A stretch of DNA of 64,000 nucleotides from Dryomyza anilis. Lineage: Eukaryota; Arthropoda; Insecta; Diptera; Dryomyzidae. The translations under genes and the position numbers were made by a program. Every line of letters begins with the position of its first letter. The stretch's first letter is position 1. The stretch lies in assembly GCA_951804985.1 (NCBI GenBank), contig OX638132.1, positions 9,529,529 to 9,593,528 on the forward strand, in the 5' to 3' direction. Positions 11,872-22,800 of the stretch are shown piece by piece. Below the pieces are notes generated by a model. That model saw only the letters and a list, made by a program, of their open reading frames with translations. It was not told where the DNA came from and ran no database searches.

Positions 11872-12556
11872 TATACCCCACACTAAGAGTGAAAGGGTAT
11901 ATTCAGTTTGGTACACTTTTTGTAACACCCAGAAGGAAGCATCTCCGGTATGGAAAAGTATATATATTCTTGATCAGCATGACCTCCTGAGTCGATTTGT
12001 TGAAATCTGTCTGTCTGTTGAAATCACGATTACAGAAAAAGTAGAAGAGCTAGAGCAATGAAACTTTAGATTTAGATTACTTATATATCTGCCTTAACAA
12101 GAAAATTGGCATGCTCGGTCTATTGTGACCTGAGAACCGACCACTTATGTCCAAATACCTCATAAAAAATTTACATCTACAGATCAATTTTACTGTAAAC
12201 GTGCTTAGGTAAAATTTTTTTGGTCAAATATATATTGACATCATGCTCAAATACATAAAAATAATGTTTTCGGGCGAAGCAACTTATGGTTCTAAAAAAA
12301 GAAATCGAAATTCGGTACACCTAACCATTTGTAAATATGGATATCAAATGAATGGAAATTCTTCAGCGATAGAAAGTTTGTAGTTATTTTCAGGACTTGT
12401 ATACCATGGTGACCTATATACCACTTTGAATGGTAATCACACATATGTGTAGGGTATTTATAGTCGGCTTAGACCGACTATAATTTGGATAATCCTAACT
12501 ATCATAATAACACCTACTTTAAAATTTCCCATGTGATCTAACCTTCCCAACTGGTT
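11872..12556 (+). mobile_element. DINE-1-like element, near full length
   Basis: Starts TATACCCCACACTAAGAGTG; includes TATATATTCTTGATCAGCAT, a short GTCTGTCTGTTG tract, the palindrome GTCGGCTTAGACCGAC, and ends CTAACCTTCCCAACTGGTT. Layout and 5' blocks match Drosophila DINE-1/Helitron-type non-autonomous elements as I recall them. No ORF. Confidence 0.8.
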
Positions 12557-13577
12557 GATAACTTTCTGTTTGAAGAATTTAACGAAATTCGGCCATTTTG
12601 ATTTGGAACTATAGACGTTAAAAAAATGTAGAACAATTTAAACAAAGTTTAAACTTGCACTGAAAACCGGGCCTACGAATGTTTAAAACATAACATGACA
12701 CAATTATAATATTATGGAGTAATTAAAAAACATCGCTTGAGCGGTTTTACTTAATTGAAGTATGTCCTAATTTTACATTCTCCACATATCTAGTCGGACC
12801 TATATATAGTTTGAAGCATATTTAACCTGTTGCTTCATCGGTTGTTTTAGGGTGTCAATTCTAATTTATATATTATTATTTTAACGTTATTTTAAACGAA
12901 CAGCAAACAAAAAAGTTTTCCACTGAAACATTTGAACAACCTTGAACACTTGACGTATCCCCGAAAACGTCCTATGTATTTCGGCAATTCGCCGGATCAT
13001 TTTATAACTGGAGCACACGTACATATGTATTCGTATCCTAATAAATTCATATATACTACATACTACATTCATTTAGGACTATGTAAAGCAAGAAATAGCC
13101 AAGGCAATTTGTTGTCGAGCAAATCGTCTGATGAAATTTCGGCTAGCAACATGGTTAAATTCACGTTGTTACTTCATTGTAACCAAAAATTGCGAAACCT
13201 ACGCACACAGAATTTAAAGGAGAAACATTCCCTACCTTGTTCTACAGCGGTTCCATGCCAACAGCGTATCGTATGGCAACGTTTCATTTCCTTTTCCTGT
13301 ATTTCCCTGCAGGGCGCCCTCACTTTTGAACGTTGGTGTTGTTGTTTTTGTTGTAGTCCCAGTACATATTTTACAGATGGCCTTGGAAACGAGCCACATA
13401 AATATCCAGCAACAAAAACAACGAACCCGCTGTACGCACACATGTTTCTGTCTGTTACAGACTAGGCCTACATTATAGACCCGCTCCCCCTCATCCTTTT
13501 GCACAAACACATAGCCATGTACATGCTCCTCAGCTGGGATACGACAGCATGGCGGAGCTCCACCACTCGGCTCCAAA
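12557..13577. other. Upstream region of the zinc-finger gene, partly non-repetitive
   Basis: From about 12900 the sequence matches no repeat in the window and is richer in GC, including TTGGTGTTGTTGTTTTTGTTGTAG at 13333 and a C-rich stretch at 13480-13500. Likely regulatory or untranslated DNA of the gene starting at 13821. The long frame 12932-13465 shows no coding bias and is not called. Confidence 0.4.
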
Positions 13578-13623
13578 TCAGTCGGCGGCAGTTGGTGCTC
13601 GTGTTGAAAACTGTCAGCGGACG
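13578..13623 (+). promoter_or_regulatory. Candidate core promoter (Inr plus pause-button motif)
   Basis: ATCAGTC at 13578-13584 fits the Drosophila initiator TCAGTY. GCGGACG at 13617-13623 fits the pause-button consensus KCGRWCG, about 38 bp downstream. No TATA box. The 13800 junction (TTTTTTTATATTCCTCACG ... CTTTTAG) looks like a splice acceptor 20 bp before the ATG, so a small 5'UTR intron is plausible, with a donor such as GTAAAA at 13622. Motif-level evidence only. Confidence 0.35.
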
Positions 13624-13820
13624 TAAAAGATTTTCAAATATATTTTTTTTTTTTTTGACAGTATAGAAATAATCTCCAAACTAAGCAAGAGCAATGTGTA
13701 AATATTATTTCAATATTTTATTTAAAAATAACAGAAAAAAGAAGTGTGAATTAAAGTGTTAACGAGTTTCTTTTTTTATATTCCTCACGTCAACTTTTAG
13801 TTTCCGCTGCGAACAACACG

Positions 13821-16800
13821 ATGCAATACGGACAGAATATTTCGATACCGTATTCTCAGCCACAGACGGATTTGAATTTTCTTAATTCGGCCGATCACAA
13901 GGGAAAAATTCATCCAAAAATCGAACGTGACAGAGAAGAAGGTAAGTTAATCATTTCGTAGGCATATATTATATATATATAGTATGTATGTATTAACTGT
14001 TTGTATGTATGGATTATGTACCATTTCAAGGACGCACATTATTGTATACATTTATTTTTAACAGCTTTTTCGGCTGATTCTTTTCACAGCCATTTCATGT
14101 GCCTATGTTATTTAATAATTCGTTATGTATGATTGTAATGTATGTAAAATTGTCACGCAGGTTGATATAAATGCTCGATTTATTAACCGGTGTCATAACT
14201 AAGAGCTATTTTCAGATATACTATGTTAAATTTAATTTATGTAACATCAAATTTTGTTTCAAAATTTAATGTTTTATGTGAAAAAATACACAAACTCTAT
14301 TTTTATACCCTACACTAAGAGTGAAAGGGTATATTCAGTTTGGTACGCCGTTTGTAACACCCAGAAGGAAGCATCTCCGGTATGGAAAAGTATATATATT
14401 CTTGATCAGCATGACCTCCTGAGTCGATTTAGCGATGTCCGTCTGTCCGTCTGTCTGTCCGTCTGTCTGTCCGTCTGTCTGTCTGTCTGTCTGTCTGTTG
14501 AAATCCCTAAGACTTTTAAAATTGAAGAGCTAGATAAATGAAACTTATAACTTAGATTACTAATATACCTACGCTGTATGTGCGAAAAAATTGGCGAGAT
14601 CGGTCCATTGTGACCTATGATCCGACCACTTATGTTCAAATACCTCATATAAAATTTACATATACAGATCAATTTTACTGTATACGTGCTTAGGTAAACT
14701 TTTTTGGTCAAATATGTATTGACATCATGCTCAAATACATGATAATAATGTTTTCCGGCGAAAAGACTTGTGGTTCACCAAAAAAGAAATCGATATTCGG
14801 TACACCTACCCATATGTAAATATGGGTATCAAATGAATGGAAATTCTTCAGCGATTGAATGTTTGTAGTTAATTTCAGGATTCGTATACCATGGTGACCT
14901 ATATATCACTTTGAATGGTAACCACACATATGTGTAGGGTATTTATAGTCGGCTTAGACCGACTATAATTTTGATAATCCGAACTATCATAATTACACCT
15001 ACTTTAAAATTTCCCATGTGATCTAACCTTCCCAACTGGTTATTTATTTGAAATGGTTAAATATTTATTTTAAAATACATATGAGCCTTTTCTGGGGTAC
15101 CGGACGGGGCATTCGAACGCTTAAAACTTTAATATCTCGAAGGAAAATTTATGAATTTACTTGATTTTGCTCAAGTAGTATTAAAATAGTACTAAATAAT
15201 TTCAAAATATGACACCCAGAAAAAAATTCCCTCAAATCCCATTATAATTCGTCAATAGGACAATTATTGATTTAATGGTATAGAAAAAATAAATTTTTTC
15301 ATATTTAATGGTATTTTCCGATTAAAATAATAATTTATCCTATTGACTATTTTTAATAGTAAAAAATTATTATTTATATAGTATTTTTTTCTGGGTGTAT
15401 AGAATTCTATACGGTAGATAAAAGATATAAATAAAATAGTGGTCGAGCCAGACGGGACAAAAATTTCGAGTGCATGTCGAGGTTCATATGGAAATGCCAA
15501 AAAGTCAGCAAATTTTGCATACAAATTATGTTTTTCAATTATTTAAAAAAAAAACAGCTGAAATCATGTGCTTTCTTTGTTCATTTTCGCTTTTTTCCTC
15601 AAATTTTTAGTTTTTTCATACCAAATCACAGACAAATTCCGGACGGGACAATAGGGGACCCCTATACAAAAGTCAAAAATTGTCCGTTTTTAGTTTCAAT
15701 GATTATTTTTAAGCTTTAGATATATTAATTAAGGTTGTCTGAAAAGAATATAAAACAATATTTTGAATCTGTATGTCTTTAAAGTTAGTTAATTTTGTTA
15801 CACAAAGTACATGAAAATCTGGTATATTTCAAAGTTGTGTAGTAACAAAACTTTATAAGTATGTTTTATAGTAATGGATTAAAATTTTCTTTCAGATTTT
15901 TAGATTCACATATTTAAGATTCCAAATATATTGTTATTTCAAAGATTTGAGCATTTTGAATTTTTCGGTCGTGGTTGACGTTTTACTGGAAACGCCCATA
16001 TGGGTGATTCCACGTAAGATCAACTGAAAATAATAAAATTTTGGCAGATATTAATCAAATTTTTTAGGATGATTTTACGACTTGAAATTAAAAATTTTTG
16101 TTTTCTAACAACCATAGTTTCAGAAATATCGGTCCTTGAAATATGAAAAATGCAGACAAAGAGCACAAATTTGGGTTTGCTTAAATGTGTGTAACTTAAG
16201 TAACAGTTAAATTCTATAATCCATTTAAAATGCATTACAAAGGTTATAAATATGCGCAAAGTTATGCATTTAAAACTATGTAATATTAGGGTGACCATAG
16301 GTAGAGTGGCATCATCGTAACATTCAAAGGAGAATATCTCAATTACTGCCTTTTATGTTGAAGAGTATGCTTTTGTCTACAATTAATTTCAAAATAAATT
16401 TTAATTTAAAACATCGAACAGAACTCGTATACGCCCAATTCGACTCACATTGAACGTGTTGCTTAGAATATTCCGGAGTTATAGCGATTTAAGAGCTCAC
16501 GTTTCTTGCGCCTCAAATAAATTGTCAATATTATAATTTTCCTAACAACTATGATCAATTATCTGTCAAATAAAAGTTATATTTTTCCATGGTTTTTAAA
16601 TTGTAGAAGTTATAATTAAATATACGTTTTTATCAACTTTTATAAATTCATTTTTGAAAACACCATGTATTTCATTGGGTGTTCCAGAAACACCCCAACT
16701 CCACCCTGTACACATCAGCATTATATAAAATCAGGAAAGAATAAAAAATATTAAAAATGATCATATCTATTAATTTTTTTGAAACTAATAAACTAATGCA

Positions 16801-19800
16801 TATTTCTACTTTCTTATATACTCCTACATTTAATTGTCTACTCCTTTTACATCAAATCTACTCCATTTTGCAATATTTTCAATTCTACTCCCTTTTACTC
16901 ATTTCTACTCCCCACAATTTTCAAATCTACTCCTTTTGCATTGGCGAAAAGTGTGAACACTGCTAAGACGTACAACGCGATCACATTTACATTTTATGTG
17001 GCTATTAAAATGTGAAATATTTGTAACTACTACTCCTTTTATAAGTCAGGAGTTATACACACAGAAAAAAATTGTAATGCCAACAATTTATACTTTGATT
17101 CAAGTATGAATGTGGGTTACAACGTTCCCAACAACGTAACGTACTTAAATCAAGAATAGACCCATTAAGCAATTTAGGAGAGCTCTGAAATTGGAGTCAT
17201 AAAGGAGACCAATTTTTGAGTATTTTATGAACCCTCAGAAAAATGATTCTTAAAAGTATCTCATTTAAGACTGTTTTCGGAGCTCTCAAAAATATTACTC
17301 ATAAAAGATTCATATTCAGAAGTTAATTAGGAGCCCTCATAAATTAGACTCCTAAAAGCATCAAAAATAAAATTAATTCTGAGCGCTCAGAAAATAGACT
17401 CATAAAAGTTCTATATTTTAGAATGTTTAAGGAACGCTCCAAAATTTGACTCATAAAAGAGTCACATTCATGAGCGCTTTAGGAGTCCCCTCAAATCTAA
17501 CTTATAAAATCATCAAATTTAAGAGTATTTTAGAAGCACTCAGAAAAGGGAGTCATAAAAGTATCTTATTTATGCTGGCTTTAGGAGCCTACTGTTTAAA
17601 TAAAATTGATATACTTATATTCGTTTTGAATTTGAAATCAAATGAAAAATAATAAAATATTAGTGTAAATTCAACAGACAAACCTACATATTAAATGGAT
17701 TTTTTTTGAAATGAATGCTTTTTCTCACGGATGTCTGTACTAAGATAAACATGAACATGTACTATGTTTGATTAATTTCAGACACACTCTATATTTCTGA
17801 AGAAAGAAAAACTCCAACAATGAAGCAATTGTGGTGTCTGTAAATTCTAAAAATGTGAATTTTTTAAGAATATTTTAAAATGATCAAAAATACACGGATT
17901 TTTGCGCTCTTTAAAGCGTGTGCACTAGTTTCTGAAGCCTTTTTAGGATATTTTCAGTGCTCAAATATGAGTGTTTTAGGAGTAATAAAAGTGTCAGAAA
18001 TATGAGGGTTTTTGGGCTCATAAAATGGTGCCCTCTACCCAGGGGTTGGGAGCCTTTTTGGGCTCTTTTTAGAGCTCAAATATGAGTGTTTTAGGAGTAA
18101 TAAAAGTGTCAGAAATATGAAGATTTGGGCTCATAAAATGGTGCCTTCTACCCAGGGGTTGGTAGTCTTTATGGACTCTTTTAAGTGCTCATATATGAGT
18201 ATTTAAGGAGTAATTAAAGAGTCAGAAATATGAAAATCTCGAGATTTTTATGATTTACTCAGAATTAAATATAATTTACTCTAACAATTGTTTAACAATT
18301 CACATATTTATGTTAAGATTTTTTTTTTCTGAGTATTCGCTTTTGTATTCTCTATCTTAACATACCATAGTAGACATTTTCCCTAATAGGTTAGATATGA
18401 TATTAGTCAGTCTCATTTTGATAATGTAACTTTTTGGGTTGTTAATCCGCAGATTTAAAAAAGTTTCAAATTAACAATATATATTCACGTAGCATAATAT
18501 GATGCTCTATTTTTTTGAATGTAGCGCTTCAGTTTTCCTATAATCGGGACATGAGAGATGCTTCGATATAATTTTGATCGATTTAGTGTGAGAAACGACA
18601 ATTTATTCTCAGATAATTCTTACCCGAAGCATTATTTTTTAAAATTTATAATGTAGGCATATCATTTTTTTTTTAACGAAAATCATCTTGAAATTAATTG
18701 TCTCAGGGAAAGATTTTCTCAGAGAAGAATTGTTTGGTTAAGAAGTATTCGCGAATGAGTTGTCATGTTATTTCAAATGCGATCTGACCCGATTCAACTA
18801 TTTCGTTTAATACTCTTTTCCAGAGAAAAAAAACCAAATCATTAAAATATATAATTTTGAAATTCTATTTAATTTGGATCGTTCCCGTTTAAATCGTACT
18901 TTTCTTAGACAATAAGGAATTTCATCATATTACTAGATATATTTATTTCCGGATTATTATAAATAAAACTTATATTATTAAAATTTCATTCAAACACTTC
19001 CTAAATATAACCATTTATTAATTCAATAGTAACTTCATCGTGGTTTTCTTCTCCGCCCTCAGTTTTGAATCAGCAAATCTTGCAGAATGTCAATCAATCG
19101 TGGCAAACCTTGGCCAATACCGCTAACACGGTCGACTATTCCTCGCACTTACTGTCCGCAACACTGCCAATTTCCATACAACACTTCCTAAAATACTCCG
19201 AAACCATAAAAAAGGAATCCTCAGGTATCGTGGGCTCACAAATCAACTCAGGGAATTTGAATTTGGGCAATTTGGACGGCTCCTCCGGCTTCAATATAAA
19301 AGGCGATGTTCTGAAGAATGGCACCAACCTGAGTCTGGCACTAGGCGGTGTTGCACTGTCTGGCAACAACACAAATGGCAATCACCATAATGGACTAGTG
19401 GGCATGGAACACGGCCATCTACCTACCATTTCAGAGCAAACGAATAATGGTGCTGTACCCGTGGGCACAGCGGGTGTAGGCTTAAATAATGTGAACGGAC
19501 CTGGAGTGGCGAATGGCGGTGCGGCGGTTTCAAGCACAGCACCTGCCATTGGTGCGCCTACGACGACCGCACCGGGTACCACAACAACCACCGGCAAGAA
19601 AACCAAAAAGAAGAAACCACCAAAGGAGAAGAAACCACGACCGAAACCGGGCGAAATCAGAGAGACGAAAGCGCTGGATGGCTCAACACTGTATTGCTGT
19701 CCCGAGTGCCAGATGGCATATCCGGATCGCAGTCTCATCGAGCAGCATGTTATCTCCCATGCCGTGGAGCGGCGGTTCGTCTGTGACATTTGCAATGCGG

Positions 19801-22800
19801 CGTTGAAGCGCAAGGATCACTTGACACGGCATAAGTTGTCGCATATTCCGGATAGACCGCATGTGTGCAATGTGAGTATTTACTGTAAAGAGTTACAAAT
19901 ACCTAAAAAAAATATATAGCAGGATCGTATTACTATTATTAATAAATGTGGGTTACATAACGCCGCTCAGGGTGATTTTTGCTCACACCCTTATTATAGA
20001 TAACAAAAATTTGTATGTTTTTGGCTATTCCCAACAAACTACCCTTCAACAGTGTATTTCAATCATTTTAAAACTGAAATAATAATTCAACTATTATTTT
20101 TTTAAGAAACCACCCCATATAAATCTCACAAATATTGATTATAATATGCAAGTATTTTTTTAAAGTTTTTGTTTTCATTGTTGAAAATCTTCATAATAGG
20201 GACAAAGTGCATAATATAGATTATACTAGCTGGACCCGTGCACGACTCGTGCCAAGATGTTGTGAATTAAAAGATATGGAGCGATTTTATTAATATAAAA
20301 AACATTTTTATTATTTATATCAGGGGCCCGTGCTTGGCAGTGAAAGTTTTTTTTATTGGTTTTATAAATGTAGTAGCCAAATAATAATTCTCCGCCAAAA
20401 CAACTTTTCTCAAAGACAATTTTTTCTCAGGCTGCCTCGTAAAATTCTTCCCCATAGAACGCTTTCTCGTAGAATTCTTCCCGGTAGAAATCTTCCCGTA
20501 GAACTCATCCCGGTAGAATTCTTCCCGGAAGAAATCTTCCCGTAGAACTCATTCCGGTAGAATTGTTCCCGGTAGAATTGTTCCCGGTAGATTTCTTTCC
20601 CGTAGAAATCTTCCCCGTAGAGTTTTTCACAGTAGACATTTTAGTGTGGTGAGTTTTAATGTGGTGAGTTTGAGTGTGGTGAGTTTAGGTGAGGAGAATT
20701 TTGGTGTGGTGAGTTTTAGTGTGGTAAATTTTAGTGTGGTGAGTTTTAGTGTGGTGAGTTTTAGTGTAGTGAATTTTATTGTGGTGAGTTTCAATGTGGT
20801 GAATTTTATTGTGGTGAGTTTTAGTGTGGTAAGTTTTAGTGTGGTGAGTTTTAGTGTGGTGAATTTTAGTGTGGTGAATTTTAGTGTGATGAGTTTCATT
20901 GTGGTGAGTTTTAATGTGGTGTGGTTGCTTTTGTATATTTTTTTGTATTTGAGTTTTTTGTTTCATCTTTTTAGCTTGTGTTTGTGCTGAGTTATGTCGT
21001 TTGGAATGTTTAGGTTGTATGAAAGGTACCACGCCCCTTTGTCCAATCGCGCCCATATATAGCCTATGACACCCTCCGGACTCCATAGTATCCTGGTGCA
21101 AAATTTCAGATAAATCGGTTCAGCGGTTTAGTCGTGATGCTGGAACAAACAGTCAGACAGACCGACAGACTGACAGACGGACCAAGAGTTTTATATATAT
21201 AGATTACAGAGGAATTGTTCATTACTTTTGTGAACCAATCGGCAATACTTCTTGAACTACGAAATTGTCCCCAATGAAATAACCCCCATTAGAAAACATC
21301 CAATGAATTAACATCCAATGAATTAACATCCAATGAAATAAACTTCAAAATAATGAAGTATTTCCCAAAAATTAAATAATGAAACATTACCCAAAAGAAA
21401 TAAAATAACGCACAAAACTAAATTGAAATAAAACCCAAATGTGTTGTGTTTTATTTTATAATAGTATTTCGTAACCGGGGATTTTTTAATTATTTTAACC
21501 CAATTTTTAAGCATAGCTGTTCATTTTTGTTTTTTCCCGTTTTTTTGTGTTTGCTATTCTTTTGGTTTTTCCTTTTTTATTTTTTTTTCATTTGGTTGCT
21601 GCTGTTTTTTGGTTTTGAAATCGATTTATAGCTTCTGCTTTAATTTTTTGTGGATGGTTTGCTTTTGTTTTTGTGTTTTAAATTTTGTTTTGTACGTTTT
21701 TGTTTTTTTTTGTTATTTTTGCATTTTTGATTTTGTGTTTTTGCTTTTGTTTTTGTGTTTTTACTTTTACTGTCGTGTTATTGCTTTTTTTTGTTTCGAT
21801 TTTGTGTTTTTTATTTCGTTTTTGCTTTTATTTTTGTGTTTTTGTGTGCTTTGATTTTGATTTTATTTTTGTTTTCCTTTGTGTTTTTGCTTTGAGTATT
21901 TGCTTTTTTTTGTATTTTTGCTTTTGTTTTGTATTATGCCTATGTTTTTGCTATTGTTTCTGCGTTTTTGGTTTTTGATTTGTGCATTTATTTTTGTTTT
22001 TTAGTGTTGTGTTTGTTTTTATGATTGTACTTTTATTTTTGTGTATTTGCTTTCGTTTTTTATTGTACTTTTCTTTATTTATTAGTTTGTTGTAGTTTTT
22101 GTGTTTTTGCTTTTGTTATTTTTATAATTTGTGTTCTTTGTTTCATGTTCGTAGCTGTTGTAAGTGCCGAGTTATATCGTTTTGAAAGTTAGGTTATATA
22201 GAAAGTACCACGCCCCTTTGTCCAATCCCGTCTATATATAGCCTATGTCACCCTCCGGACTCCATAGTATCCTCGTGCAAAATTTCAGTCAAATCGGTTC
22301 AGTGATTTAGACGTGCTGCTGAAACAAACAGACAGACGGACCAAGAATTTTATACATATAGATGAAATAATCGCCAATGAAACAACGCCCAAAACGAATG
22401 AAAGAATGTCCAATACCACTTAAAATGTTCTCAATGAAAAAAATCCCCATTAAATATGAAATAACCCCCAAATTAAGATAATGAAATAATTCACAAATCG
22501 AAAGAAATAACACCCAAAGTAAAATTGAAATGAAATAATCACCAATCACAGTTTTTTGTTCGGGACTATTTCATTATGAAATTACACCCAAAAGGAGTAA
22601 ATGAAACAGTGTCTAAAATAAATGAAATAATACTCAACGATTTTGGCGATTTTTTAATTTTATTGTTGTGGTTTATTTCATATCATTATATTTACAGAAA
22701 ACTCCTTGATACACCCAGTAAAAAACACTATAAAAATAATAGTTTTTTTACCATAAAAATAGTCAATAGAATAAATTATTATTTTAATCGGATAATACCA

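Larger units (their letters stand above)
13942..19062 (+). other. Intron 1 of the zinc-finger gene (5.1 kb), repeat-rich
   Basis: Donor GTAAGT at 13942; acceptor CTCCGCCCTCAG ending 19062. Phase 1. Holds a DINE-1 copy, MITE E copy 2 and element N. Stretches 15398-16750 and 18334-19050 are AT-rich with nothing recognised. Confidence 0.85.

Noticed and set aside
12932..13465. 177-codon frame upstream of the zinc-finger gene
   Set aside because: No coding bias or domain; overlapping frames on the other strand are equally open; more likely promoter/UTR DNA.
14254..14711. Frames with SVCLSVCLSV or DRQTDRQT runs (also at 58592-59034)
   Set aside because: Translation of the GTCY microsatellite of DINE-1, not a protein.
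19382..19813. 143-codon antisense frame over zinc-finger exon 2
   Set aside because: Shadow of the sense coding sequence, whose frame has four proper zinc fingers.
20627..20990. Long frames on both strands with VVSFS/KLTTL periodicity
   Set aside because: Direct product of a 15-bp tandem repeat, which stays open because 15 is a multiple of 3.
21609..21978. Phe/Cys-rich 'membrane protein' frames
   Set aside because: Low-complexity T-rich DNA translated in several frames; no start context.
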